Assembly: GCA_011033025.1 (NCBI GenBank)
Contig: WFMF01000191.1
Span: forward strand, 266,683 to 330,682
Length of the DNA stretch: 64,000 nt
Source of the DNA: Beroe forskalii
Lineage: Eukaryota > Ctenophora > Nuda > Beroida > Beroidae
Direction: 5' to 3'
The position numbers were made by a program, and so were the translations under genes. Below the pieces are notes generated by a model. The model saw only the letters and a list, made by a program, of their open reading frames with translations. It had not been told where the DNA came from and did not search any database. Of this stretch, positions 34,701-45,597 are shown one piece after another; the first letter of the stretch is position 1, and each line of letters begins with the position of its first letter.

Positions 34701-36871
34701 GATGAGGAAGCGAGTCGTGAGATAGCAACTGAGTGTGGGTTGAAAGTGGCTTTGTTTGCTGCCTAATGATTCGATGAGGCATTGAAGACGGTGTCTGCTG
34801 TCATTCTAGATTTGGATTTTTTCGAATTTTCAAAGATTACATAACCTCTCAGGTAAAAAGGGAGACAAGCAAACGTTAGAAGATAAGATAACGAAGTTAA
34901 AACGTGACATCAAACGACTGCAAATGCCAAGGGTAAACGAAACTTAGTTCTTCTGATATGAAATAATTTAATGAAATGTCCTCAAATTGAACGAAATCTA
35001 CTTTTCCCCTGAAAACGGTGGCATATTTCAGATTTTTCTAGTGATTCAATCGCTCAAAATGTACCATTTTCGCAGGAGAAACTGCAAGCCCAGATCAGAG
35101 AAAGTCGGTTCAGTTCCCTCAACCAAATTCGAGAACAGGCAAGGGAGAACCTTGAAACGGAACAGAACATCAAACTGATGCAGGAAAAGAAGAGACTGAT
35201 GTTGATGTCAAATAGTAAGATTGCTGAGAAAACGAAGATACTGCTCAGAGACGTTACTGACATCGAAGGTATGCGTGAATTACGGTTTCATACTTGTATA
35301 CTTTGATACTAAAAATGATAAGCGTAGTAGGCCGCTTTTTATAGATATTTGTTTGATAGAATTTGCCATCTTCTCATCTTTAAAAAGACTAGGTAAACAT
35401 CTGGATTCAATATTTCAGATAAGACTGCATCGGCTCAAGCAACAGTTGATGATCTTAGCGCGACGATGATCAAAGAAAAGACAGATCTCATTTCCAACTA
35501 TAAGAAGGACTTGGAAATGGATGGGTAAGCTCAATATTCAATGATCTTGAACGTCGATGATAGTTATTAAATAAAAGCCATTCGTGCCCGAATGACTTAA
35601 GCGAATGATTTGCTTGAAATTCTTTCTGATAATGAAATCAATTACACTGATATCCACCCTATTTCCGATCCATTCACTCTCACTCTCAGGTTGTATGCCA
35701 GAGTAGATCTGGGAATCCTGAGTGACATTACAGAGATGCACCAGACAACAGAGCAACGTCAAGAAAAGGTTGCTAGCATCCGATCTCAGCTGGAGGAACA
35801 GATCAGCAACATGGAAAACTTCATCTTCAGAGTTGCTTCACGTTAGTTCAATCAGAATTCTTTGTTTTTCTCATGTTGGAATGGGTCTGTCAAAACTTTG
35901 AATCAAGCATTCATTGCACATTCGTATCCTCCAAAATAGAATCATAACAGAAGCGCGATGTGAGGCAATGTTTGGATCATCGCTCATTAGCTTTATGTTC
36001 ATGATGCTAATGTGCATTTAGATCGGAAATAGATTCATTAAAACAACAGAAATTACTGAAATTCAGGTATTCAATTTCTTGGTCATTTGGCAGTCATAAA
36101 TTCAAACGTCGAATAATTTATGCAGTGCGCGGCGTAGTTGCTATAGAAACTCGGTCCAAATATCTATCAAAAGTTGATTTCAGCATTGCGCAAGAAGACC
36201 TTTCGCGCGCGTGAGAAAACGCGCGCGCGTTAATTTGCATTGATTGCCATGTACATTAGAATAGATTCAAATATAGTTACCACTTAAACGTATGTTTCCT
36301 TTCAGCGAGTCCCTACTCCAAAACCACCCACGCAACCCAAAGTCGGGTACTCTGTTCTTCCCGACATAAAACCACCATGTGAGTAGTTATGTTAATTTGC
36401 TGTAAATTCTTCCTTTTCTTAGGGTTTTCTAAATTTAATATGCCAAATTTGCGATTGATTTGATCTGATTTTAAGCCAGTCAAACCTTGAAATTCCTGCA
36501 TGATTTGAAACTTAAAAACCTGAACCTTTTTAATCTCATTTGCAGCTGCAGCTTAATAATTAATCTAACTGAACTCGTGAAGCATTACCGCAGTGATTGA
36601 AACCTTCAGGCCTTTAATTTGGGGTAATCTAGTCCAAGGTTGCTTAATACTAGGTCGTTATGGATTACATTTCAAGTCGAATCATGGGCATACTGTTGCA
36701 ATTAGGAACTTAGGAACCCATTCGACTGTTAACCGTTAATCTGATGAATTAAAAGTCCGTATGTGTATCAGTTACAGGCAAGAGTGGCAAGGTAAGAAGT
36801 CGAGAGACTTTGACCGGGAAACCCCTGCCCGAAACTGCGCAGACTGGGGCCACTGGCCTCTTCACCATTGA
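16737..36871 (+). CDS. CCDC175: CCDC175-like long coiled-coil protein, about 25 exons
   Basis: Exons: 16737-16818, 17014-17096, 17552-17663, 17789-17924, 21375-21452, 21590-21644, 21845-22063, one of three alternatives (see separate entries), 24679-24760, 24924-24996, 25168-25231, a low-complexity Ala-rich part (25765 to 32348), 32445-32522, 32993-33140, 33326-33496, 34173-34304, 34547-34685, 34853-34932, 35076-35268, 35419-35524, 35690-35841, 36306-36378 and a last exon from about 36778. Most borders are GT-AG with matching phase. Almost the whole product is charged heptad coiled coil without membrane segments. The N-terminal order (LRHSLLNVP, then ECAVREVREANMAEIE) and the later block DEMKPVFTDLEKQYADKQQ match vertebrate CCDC175 by eye. 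Its function is unknown and its vertebrate expression is testis-biased. Phase continuity puts the stop at 36869-36871; another open frame, rich in Pro, would end at 36891. The Ala-rich middle is the least certain part. Confidence 0.65.
18590..19460. repeat. Minisatellite of ACTGTCGCATAATGACAC words
   Basis: In an intron of the coiled-coil gene, words TAACTGTCGTAGTACTGTCGC and ATGATGT.CTG.CGTCTGTCAT repeat in composite units of about 75-130 bp. Six to seven units are visible. No coding. Confidence 0.85.
19504..20287. mobile_element. Fold-back element with GCCGTGATCTG ends
   Basis: The ends are GCCGTGATCTG (19504) and CAGATCACGGC (20277-20287). About 150 bp inside each end correspond inversely (AAGGAAGTAACTGC, TGAACATTTCAGGGATTTTG, AAGTATCTTACGTAAGATAC and a TCATGGTTTATC block). 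The centre is AT-rich and there is no transposase frame. It lies in an intron of the coiled-coil gene. Confidence 0.55.
22269..22378 (+). CDS. Alternative exon 8a of the coiled-coil gene (110 nt)
   Basis: It follows an acceptor TTTCATATAG and ends TG|GTAAAATC. It begins in phase 0 and ends in phase 2. The peptide is GISAIRKNKERLDAAFSVIE followed by KNSKESC and ends near EADD. Joining it to exon 11 at 24679 restores an open frame through a split Cys codon. Joining it to the next candidate exon (22930) gives a stop after a few codons, and joining it to 23919 makes TGA at the junction. Confidence 0.65.
22930..23039 (+). CDS. Alternative exon 8b of the coiled-coil gene (110 nt)
   Basis: The acceptor is ACATTTTAG and the donor is GG|GTAAATAG. 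Like its neighbours it begins in phase 0 and ends in phase 2. The peptide has the coiled-coil core IAVLEEQLRQVQSKF. Its Leu, Glu and Val positions 12, 13 and 19 match the heptad register of exons 8a and 8c. Joining it to exon 11 is in frame; joining it to 23919 reads into TAG at the third codon. Confidence 0.65.
23919..24028 (+). CDS. Alternative exon 8c of the coiled-coil gene (110 nt)
   Basis: The acceptor is GTGTGTTTCAG and the donor is GG|GTAAATTT. It begins in phase 0 and ends in phase 2. The peptide includes RTALDTAYQKITETTGADL. L12, D13, A15, aromatic 16 and I19 are shared with exon 8a. It joins exon 11 (24679) in frame with a split Gly codon. Confidence 0.65.
25915..25949 (+). CDS. 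Ala-rich mini-exon of the coiled-coil gene
   Basis: It encodes ASAAAAAAGEAG from a GCTGCAGCTGCAGCTG repeat. The acceptor is TTTAGTGTGTCAG and the donor is GG|GTATGG. It enters in phase 0 and leaves in phase 2. The preceding Ala-rich exon starting at 25765 (GSKLSQIMAAKRAAAVPG) joins exon 25168-25231 in frame, but its own donor is not clear, so usage is uncertain. Confidence 0.4.
26659..26769 (+). CDS. Cassette exon B of the coiled-coil gene (111 nt, phase 2/2)
   Basis: The acceptor is TATTTCCGACAG and the donor is ATA GG|GTACTG. The peptide is Pro-rich and then Ala-rich (GLVPGAPPTQDGPPNTGEQD, then AAALAVAAS) and ends HDIG. Length is a multiple of three and both ends are phase 2, so it can be included or skipped without a frame change. 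Confidence 0.5.
26952..26996 (+). CDS. Cassette exon C of the coiled-coil gene (45 nt, phase 2/2)
   Basis: It encodes ADDPEAAIAVLRQLG between an acceptor TTTACTCAACAG and the donor CTAGG|GTACAT. It resembles exon D in size, phase, peptide pattern (x-DP-x-x-A...L-x-x-LG) and in the first bases of its downstream intron (GTACAT). It is probably an exon duplicate. Confidence 0.5.
27880..28480. repeat. Minisatellite, about 18-20 bp unit (GGGTACGACACTTCATCTC)
   Basis: About 30 degenerate copies of TACGACACTTCATCTC-type words, with variants TTTCATCTC and TTTGATCTC. It starts right after GCATCACATAGTAACATAGTACGACAGAG at the end of the left inner arm. Related single words occur near 53,640-53,670 and 59,600-59,620. 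Confidence 0.8.
28990..29960. repeat. GTC/GTCGA minisatellite, about 950 bp
   Basis: The array is built almost only from GTCGA (5 bp) and GTCGTCGA (8 bp), which alternate over long stretches into a 13-bp superunit GTCGTCGAGTCGA. No stop codon can form from these words, so frames stay open on both strands (28960-29946 plus and 28997-30220 minus). These frames are artefacts. A few variants (GTCGAAACGA, GTTAAGTC, GTCGCC) mark the edges. Confidence 0.95.
31841..31888 (+). CDS. Cassette exon D of the coiled-coil gene (48 nt, phase 2/2)
   Basis: It encodes SQDPALAALQQLEELG after the acceptor CCCCCTCATCAG, with the donor CTAGG|GTACAT. It matches exon C in phase and pattern and lies on the far side of the 4-kb inverted-repeat element. 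It joins exon 32445-32522 in frame. Confidence 0.5.
32284..32348 (+). CDS. Lys-rich exon of the coiled-coil gene (phase 0/2)
   Basis: It encodes PTLHTEKSPIAKKKPIDQKI between CACCGCAG and a strong donor GCCA|GTAAGAG. It joins exon 32445 in phase, but no upstream exon ending in phase 0 was found nearby, so either an exon is missing or it replaces the Ala-rich cassettes. Confidence 0.45.
33497..33925 (+). repeat. GGTGG-rich intron with two partial copies of the preceding exon end
   Basis: The intron after exon 33326-33496 is made of GGTGGGTGGGGTGG runs with G-quadruplex potential. It also holds two truncated copies of the exon's 3' end with donor, at about 33,668-33,736 and 33,838-33,906, each ending CAGTTCGTGGGAGAGGTG. 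The copies lack the start of the exon and have small deletions, so they are not likely to be used as exons. Pro/His-rich and Gly/Trp-rich frames here are repeat artefacts. Confidence 0.8.
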
Positions 36872-36891
36872 CTCAGATTCCACTTATTAGT

Positions 36892-38935
36892 AAGGGTGGG
36901 TCTCTAGGAAGTGTATGGTGTGTACATTGTACACTGTGTATAATGTATAGGGTGTACACTGTACAGGGTGCTATACAGATACGTGTGATTTGTGTGATAC
37001 AAGCAGGATGCTTCTTTGTAGCCTTATCCAGCTACTTATCTCACCATTCATCGGCAATAGAAGAGCGTAACAAGCTCTCTATTGCTGCTTCTTTCTCCAG
37101 AGACGAAGGAATGTTTTCTAGCGACGCATTCTTCTTTTAAACACACCAATTACTTACATGAAAATATAAGTGCTCATTTAGAAATCAATAATTCAAGCAA
37201 TGCATTTACGCATTGCTTGAATTATGCTTATAAGCAAAATGTTTCCTGTCTGCTCAACTTCATGTTCATTGATGGCTATGTCTTCTTCTTCGTCTGCTTG
37301 TTTGAAATGAATAAGTAAGGTCGGTACTCAGGTAGACTTATTACAAGTATGTTAATTCATGAATGGTTAAACGTGATTCGGCAGTATTATGGAGACACAA
37401 CAAATTGAATCTATATGTTTCAGTACAATGATTCTTGTATTTGTCAACTGATTTGATGCTTTATGTGTTCATTCAGATTGTAGCATACCATCTGATCATT
37501 TATAAAGCATATTTCTATACAGCATTGCAATCAAATTGTGTGAATATTTGGCATATTTCTTCATTTATCTGCTTTACCATTTGAAACACCATTTTCAAAC
37601 ACCCGTCCATACTATTTGCATGTAACAAAACATAATCAGTATTCAATATTCAGTATTCATTCCGTGTTTGCTAGTATTACATCAGTGTTCAATATAAGAA
37701 TCAATCTCAGGGCGACCAGTAAACCGAAGAGGCGAGCCTTGGACAAGTTAACTTTCAGAACTTTATCACGTACTTTTGTCATTATGTGCAATCAGACAGG
37801 AATTAAGAAATGCTTTGGATTCCATATATTTGGTACCTAGGTAAATGGAAATCGATGTCATGATCATATCGATGAGCGCAGTCTTTTTATACACATTTTT
37901 TGAGTTTTGAGACATTTTATTTTTCTTTGAGAATATTATCAATGAAATGATCGACATGAATGAGGTCATGGTTTCAAGATTTGTAATAAAAAGATGTTCA
38001 TGATTTTATTTAATTGTTGTGTGAGCAATATCTTTTATTGCTTTTCATAATGCATGAATATAACTATTTTTATTTCTATGCTGGTCAATGAAGAAAGAAA
38101 CTACAAGTTAGATTGGAAAAAATTATTGAATTTTGTACTATGGATACTACAATTGTCATAAAAATAAGGTATTTAAAAACAATTTTGAAATGATAACTTC
38201 AAGGAATTTCAGACTCCTAAAATGATGAAAACTTTCTAGAAATGGTCGACATTAAAAGATTAAACGGATGATATTCTATCAAAATCTGATCGTCAGATAA
38301 TTTAACATTATGATCTATTGTGCATAAAAAGTAAAATACTTGGAACGAATACAAGCACACAACGAAGTAAACAATCCAAATCTCACATTAATTTTCTCAG
38401 GAATAAGGCATGATAGGTTTTCTGTGAGTGGTATATTAACGGCAATAAAGAATCTAAAAATAAATAAAACTTAACCATATGTCATTGAACTCAAGTCCTC
38501 TCCAGAAGGCAGACGAAGGTTGTATTTTCAGATCTTCATTTTTGGAATTAAACTTTACAACTGATCATCTACTTTTAAACAGCTCCTTGTGTCGAAGATT
38601 TATCAGTGTAGCAATATCACTCAGCAGAATATTATATTGAAAGATTTCACAAAAGTTTTGATGCCTTTGGAGGGGACTCTTCCTACACAACTAATTCGAG
38701 GAATTGAAAACAATTAACCATACTAGTAAGATTTAAAACAATATTTTCGTAATAAATACAAGTCCTCACTATGCTCCGAGTATTGGAAATTGGCGTAATT
38801 TGCTCGGTCTCTCCACTGCCTCTCATCACGTGGGAGGTCGTGGATTGTTCGAGCAATGCGCTAATTTCCCATACACGCAGACATTAATGTAACTCTAGAT
38901 ATCATCTAGTCTATAACTATCACTTGATCTATGAT
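36892..38935. other. AT-rich intergenic stretch with a perfect hairpin
   Basis: No gene is supportable. A perfect 16-bp stem (37188-37203 with 37210-37225, core TTCAAGCAATGC / GCATTGCTTGAA) with a 6-nt loop stands out. AATAAA near 38,445 is far for a poly(A) signal of the upstream gene. Confidence 0.5.
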
Positions 38936-39909
38936 CTAGTCGTCATCATCCTCTAGATCGAGGTTCTTGGAGATCGCCCACTCCACAAACTCATCAAACA
39001 ACACCACACCTCCTCCGTTCTTATCTATCTTCCTGAACTCAGCCTCCATGTCGTCGATAGGACCCACCCACGACATGATCTTACCTGGGGAACAACCGGT
39101 TAAATCTAGGAAACGACCGGTTAACTCAACTAAAACCGAAATACCGGTTAAGCGGGCGTTTTAAAATTTTAAATCTTACCCAGGAAACGACCAGTTAATC
39201 AAACCGAAATAACCTACCTAAGAAACGACCGGTTTATACCGAAATGCCGGCACTTCTGGTGTAACTGTAACCGGATTAAGAAATGCTTGCTTACCCTTGG
39301 CTTCCACGAACTCGACGAGCGAGATGCGCCTATCACCGTCAGCATCAGTCCTCATGAAGGCAGCCCAGTACTCAAAGTACTGTCGCAGGGAGAGCAGGAA
39401 GAACCGGAACTCCTTGGTGGAATGTGGGGTATTGTTCAGATTGTACCCATATCGGTTCACGTATTGTACGTAAAAGGGTTATTCAGAAGATTTAAGAGTC
39501 ATGCTCTGATTGTAAGAAATATATTAAATTCTGAGCAATTACTTTTATGAATAGCCAAATGAGCGAGAATTAAATAATTGCACGTAAGTAATTGCTCACA
39601 CAGTAACTCATCATATCGAATATAACCCTCCTTGAACTCGATGTAGTCATCGCCCACCCCATCACTCCTCTTAGACTTGGTCACGTTCTTAGCGATCTGA
39701 TAAGCCCTGATAATGGCTGGTTTAGCATCGAACACATCGTCCAGACACAACACATCCCGGATCCCTTTCTCTACCTCGGCCAGGGAGAGCACTCCGTTGC
39801 CGTTAGGGTCGAAGCCGCTGAAGAGCTCCTTGCGTTTGGCTTTCTGGGCGGGGTCCTCCCTGTCAGTTGGGAGTTTGGCAGTGATGGTGGGCCAGTCAAT
39901 GTCAGACAT
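38936..39909 (-). CDS. Calflagin-like EF-hand protein 1, with a non-canonical intron
   Basis: The product is a calcium-binding protein of the flagellar calcium-binding protein (calflagin) type, with an expected cytosolic or ciliary role. Parts: 39909 to about 39631, 39412-39295 and 39084-38936, together 546 nt (181 residues). EF-hand loops are DPNGNGVLSLAE (34-45), DADGDRRISLVE and DKNGGGVVLFDE; the second hand is degenerate. The end is DLEDDD. The second intron is GT-AG and its phase fits. The first interruption cannot be removed in frame with GT-AG borders (see findings). Neighbour gene 2 is a single-exon paralog with the same architecture. Calflagins have N-terminal acylation signals (MGxxxS); here the start is MSDIDW, so a myristoylation site is not seen. 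Confidence 0.75.
39085..39240 (-). repeat. Intronic repeat of ACCGGTTAA words
   Basis: Within the second intron of EF-hand gene 1, GGAAACGACCGGTTAA-like units repeat about four times. Palindromic ACCGGT occurs several times. Such sites fit the Grainyhead/TFCP2 consensus (AACCGGTT), but simple repeat expansion is enough to explain them. Confidence 0.6.
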
Positions 39910-39969
39910 GTTGAGCTCAAATGAGGGGAAATGGGTTAGTGTCAAGGGTGTTTTAGTTGACGTTAAATA

Positions 39970-42900
39970 ATCAGAGGTGAGAGGGCGAGAGGATTGTTAT
40001 CTCGCAAGCTGATTGGCCACCAATATCTGTAACCTACAGGTAAGCTAAGATGTGATGCAAGTCGAATATAACAATGCGAAACTTTCACTCGATAAAATGC
40101 TTTAAAAGAAGAATATTCATACACGTCACTCAAAGTCCAAGTGGTATGATACTGGAAACAGAAAATATTACATTGTCTGAGACATATTCTTTAAAGAGCA
40201 GATTAATAAGGACATTAATCACTGTAAATGATGTATTGCACTGAAATTACTCTATCATGACGCAACCTTAGAGACTAGAGCCTAGATTCTTGGCTGGGAT
40301 TAAAGATTTTAAAGAACATGAAAAGCCAGTGCATGCCTCGAGAAAAAAGGATTTCTCCATGAACAGCAGGTACAAATTCAGAACATGCAAAACGCACGTT
40401 TAATGCGTGGTCTCATTATGATGTTCAGAAGAGATTGTCATGATGCAATTAGACGTTTATCTGTCCGTCTTGGAGCCACCTTGACGATACTTTGCGAGAA
40501 ATTGTGACGGAAAATTGCAAGAAAATTAATATCTTGAGACAGTTTCACTTCTAATTAGATAGGGTATTTATACTAAAATAATGTCGTTAAATAAGAAATG
40601 AAACTCAAATTTTCGAACCTTTTCAAAATATGTAATCAGTAATAAGAAATAAGAATAATTAGAAACTCATTTAAAGTTGGGGATTAATAAAATGCCTCAT
40701 TTTAAATGAGAATATTCTCAATCAAAGAACGAATGCCGAAAGCCTCTTCTGAATGAATCACACAAATCTTTGCCGCCCAAAGCAAAGAAGCAAGGGGACC
40801 CTCTATATTCATCAAAGACACACGAAATGCAAAGAAATGTGAAGAGTAAAAGGATGGCACATACGAGAAGTGGTCTTTATATTGGCCGCTTCGCTCAAAA
40901 ACTAGACTATCTCAAGTGACGGAATTATCAGAGATTAGAATGGCATATTAACGACGATCACAACCGCCAGTAATCTTTCCCCCGCACTCCAGCTTTACAA
41001 TAAAGCTGGAGATTTAAGTGATAATCACTAGTAGGCTGCCACTATCCCAGTCCTGCCCTTATATGGTATAATTAGCAGCTCCCTCAGCAGCTCCCTCACC
41101 ACACCGGTGTTTAAACTGTTCTTCAGCTTTTAGCAGGGGTTGAAAGATGGAGTATAAAAAGGCAATGTGACGCCATCAATTCAACATCGCAAAACACAGC
41201 AATCTCGTCAATCTCATCAGACTATTGTCTGTGTCAACTCTATTTAGTGCGCGAGAGCTAGGGAACATAGTATATATGAGGGGGCATTAAGAACATATTG
41301 AGAATATTAGCTTATACGGACACGAGGGGGACTCAGAACAATTAGAAAGCTTAAATTGAGGCACCACTCGTTGTTCAAATGCAGCCAGATAATGAATGGT
41401 AGAGTTATTGAGGTCCTGAGGGGGCGTTATTATCATAGATTAAAGTGGAAAATTGAAGATGTAGATTAGTTTATTGTTCTCACACGTTCTTTAGCAATAA
41501 AACGTCCGTGTTTGAATGAATGAAAGAAGACTAGAGGGAGAAACTAAACTAAACTATACTATTCAGCAGCGATGAGCGGCCTCAGATCATATAGGACATA
41601 TCACAATGAATGTCATAATGACCTATAATGAATATCATAATGACCTATAATGAATATCATAATGACCTTGAGTATATGCTGGTAATAACCTCAATTCACG
41701 TTTATATTTGTAAAGATGCTAGGTAATAATGAAATGGTATTGTTATCGTTAATCGAGGGAATTAGACGGGTAGATTCCAATAATCATTACTGAACTTCGA
41801 TTCCGATTTCGTCCCCTGACTACGTGCCCTAACAGCCTGCATTTTGAAACTATTATGAGACTCCTGACACTATACTTAAATCACGTGATTGCTCGACCAT
41901 TAGGCCCTTAACCACGTTATTAGACCACGTCCTAATCACTAAGAGCGTTCCACGTGTGTTATGCCATATCACTTGGCAATTTCACGTGTTATGTCATGTG
42001 GCATTTTAATGTCTCCTGGCAATGGCACGTGTTATGTCACGTGGCATTGTAATGTCTCCCCGTGCCATAATGCCACCTGCTGGACATGGGAGTACCAATA
42101 TATATGGCACGAAGGTGGCATCATGCAGGGTTTGATGGGTTTGGGGGATGGTGGTTGAGAGTGACGTCATTATCAGGGTTTAGAATAGGTGAACTGATGA
42201 CGTTGAAATGTCTTAGGTTTAGGATGCAGCAAATTTGACAGTAATATGGTTTATTAATGAGTAATGACATAAAGAGGATGGACTATGGCAGTAATAAGTA
42301 GGATAATTCATGAAGTAATGATTGGTTATAAATGCCCAGGTACTCAAATAAAAGTTCAGATTTAAATGTTTATCATTTAAATTATTCACAACATTACGTA
42401 CAGGGTGTGGGGAATAGATGGCTGCATAAATGTAACCAGTAGAATGTTTTGCTGAGAGTTACCTTTGAGCAATTTGATTTAACATTAAACAATCTATAAG
42501 TATAAATAATTCAAAATAAAAATAAAAATAAATGGAGGATTTTGACAATCACCTCATGGGTCTAAAAATAAAGCAGCGGCGCACATACAAAGGTTTATTA
42601 ATATAAAAACGGCAAAGCCTCCTGTGGCTTTTATCTAATCTGACATTGCTTGGTGAGAAAGCTACACTCACAGACTCATGCACCACACACATCAACCACG
42701 CACAGATTACACCTTGTCCTTTACACAACATACACATTACACCTGTACACTAGTCACATATTACACTTTAACAGTTTACACTACTCAAACATTACACCTT
42801 TACACCTACACTCAAACTTTGATTGTAGGTTTAAAGGTGTAGTGAAGTCAAACATTACACCCATATTGATATTACTCATACTCGAACTCAAATCCTAGGC

Positions 42901-45590
42901 ACTCATAGGCACAATCGGCAAATTCAGAAAGTCATGACGCATACGAGCTGTGTAACCTGCGTTTAACCTTCAGACAAATCAAAGAAACTTCCACAAAGAC
43001 ATTCACATAAATAAATGCACCGGGCACCGGCATACATACAGGCTCAAGTACACAAGCCTTAACAATAGCACATATACTAACGTCAAACCTCCAAACACGC
43101 CCATAATTTTGTCAAATTAGTGCAAATTAAACATAATTTTAGCCGGACCACGACTACACAAACGTCAAACATTTATAATATCCCGGGTAGACTGATAGAC
43201 TCACTGAGCAAGAAGAAAAATCAGCATTCATGATGCAGAATCATGATCTCAGATCAGCAAAAAGAGGGCCATTTTCTTTGTTTTAATTTGCAAAAAAACA
43301 AAGGGACGCTTCCATAGCAACAAAACATATACAACCAGAAGGTTTTAAACAGTGGAGGGGGGGGGGAGGGAAAAGAGGGCGAGAGAGAGGTAAAGGGCAC
43401 TGACAAAAGGACAAAGGGAAATAGCTCCCATACTGCTCACTGGTTAATGGTTATATACCTACACACAGCTGCTGTTATCATGGTATGTGTGTGTAGTAAC
43501 ATGATCTAATCACTTATCAGCGTATATCATAGATACTATGTGATCTCTCAACGCACCATAAAAGGAATAATTTCCCTTCCCTGTACTCGGATAATAGGCG
43601 GTTGAGTGTGATAGCGCTATCAGGGTTTAGAGTGACTGATTGATGCCATGAAATCGCCAATTTCAGAGTGTGCCATGTAAAATGATTATCTCATTTACAT
43701 TGAGCATTTACCTTTTTCATAGTCCATACTCGCAGGAAAATTCAATGCAGTAATTCAATGATTTATATGGGTGCCATGGTGATTCTGACTGGAGTGACGT
43801 GGATAAAAATGCACTTTTAGGCTCAAGTTCTACAGAATTTAGAATAAGGACCATTAATTTGATTTTATGTCTGGGCAACCAAAAACATTTCTCAACAAAT
43901 TTGTTTTAAAAATGAATAAATGAGACCACACAAAACTTCCAACCATGAGTAACTCAGTAGGTAAAGATTATATCATAGTTTGAAACACAGCTAGAATTCC
44001 CAGTAAAGAGTAAAGACTGTTTTATTGTTTGAAACACAGCTAGGATTCCCAGTAAAGAGTAAAGACTGTATCCTATCACGGTTTGGAACAGTGTGCAGAT
44101 ACTAAATGATAGATACCCCAAGTGCACACGTGGCACTAGCTGCAAGAGAAGAGGACAGGTTATTTATTCCAATATTGAGAAAAATTTGGAGTGAAATATT
44201 TGAAATCTTGGAGTTGTTGGGGATTCTTATTCTAAAATGACCTACTACGTAGGTATTATAAATCGAATAGAGAAAATTAATTATTTTAAGAACTGCCAAC
44301 AACTCTTCAAAGTGTCACGTGAGTTAATGTAAGCGAATCCAGAGTACCGAAAGCTGGGTGGAAAATATTCAAATTATTATGCTGTCTGTTATACATACGC
44401 TCAAATTGTCATGGTCATTGGTTGTCATATTATAGTTCCCCTCGTTTTATTTATTTCTAAACTCATAGGTTGACTATAGTGGAATATTCAAGTTGACGTA
44501 TAGTACATGATGAGGTAATGATGATAAGTCTTATTTGTTTGAGGAAATCCCTATGATAATTGAAATGCCGAAAAAAACTTTTCATCCAACAGAAATCGGT
44601 GATTTCAATGAGACGATTTTATTAAGATTAAAATTTAAAACGTGGTGGTCTCAAAACTTTGCAAGAATTAAAAAAGGACTGAAAAAGAATGAAAAAGTTC
44701 TTTGGTTTGTACTTTGTACAAAAGTACAAAGCAAAGATAAGAGGGAGTCCAGCAAAAGAATAGCAGCAAAACTGACTGTTGAACAACAATACACTGATGA
44801 GCTGTAGCTTGAGCTGGAAAGTGCGTTAAATAAACAAAGTGCCTAAATAAACAGATTCATGTGAAACTCTACACTTTCCTGTTATTCTTCACAGAAAATG
44901 TACAAATTGTAAACTGTAGTTCTGCGGTGTGTAGATGATACTATTAGATTAGATTATTGGAAGTATAGAAGCAGCAACATTCCTTGAATGTAGAGGGGTA
45001 GATTCGATTAATAGCAGGACATGTGGAACCACGAACTTCGTTTCCACGAGACTTCATGACTGTGTAGTGTGTATGACTTCATTTCTGTTCTGTTTATTCC
45101 ACAATCCACGATTCCACGGTGTGCGCTACTGACCGCCAAAGCCTTTGAGATTTTTGAGATAACATTTTCTTCTGAATTTAGCAATGAAGATGGAGCATAA
45201 ATTTCATAGGCAATAACACGGCACATTCTTCATAATACCAAATCATGGAGTTATCGTAATTATCATAACAAAATATTTAAGTCTCATCCAGAACAAACGT
45301 TACACAAACGAAGAAATAAGTTTATACACTCTGTTATCAAAACTAATTAGTAAATTTAAAACTCAAAATGTAAAAGTTGAATAACAATAGAAAATATATC
45401 CATACTCTTCCTTTGGCCCTTTGCCAGCTGACCCAATATGTTAAATGCAACGCCCAATCATAGTTTCTGTTTAATCACGGCACTTCCAGGCTCGATCAAT
45501 CAGCGCGAAGTATCACAAAAATCTTGTTTGCTGATTGATCAAGATCTGTGCAGTACTATGGCCAAACGTATATAATTACCTCAATAACAT
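39970..45590. other. Intergenic region without supported genes
   Basis: It contains short repeats: ATAATGACCTATAATGAATATC three times at 41,600-41,670, CACGTGTTATGTCA words at 41,950-42,050, ACATTACACC words at 42,730-42,860, and a 55-bp direct repeat at about 43,975-44,070 (GAAACACAGCTAG.ATTCCCAG). Two copies of a GTTGAG.GTGA..TCA..ATCAGGGTTTAGA element lie at about 42,150 and 43,605. A 90-codon frame at 44535-44807 is Lys-rich but unsupported. Confidence 0.5.
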
Positions 45591-45597
45591 TCAGACT

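Noticed and set aside
44535-44807. 90-codon Lys-rich frame on plus strand
   Set aside because: No recognisable motif, no supported splice context, in a repeat-bearing intergenic region; could be chance.
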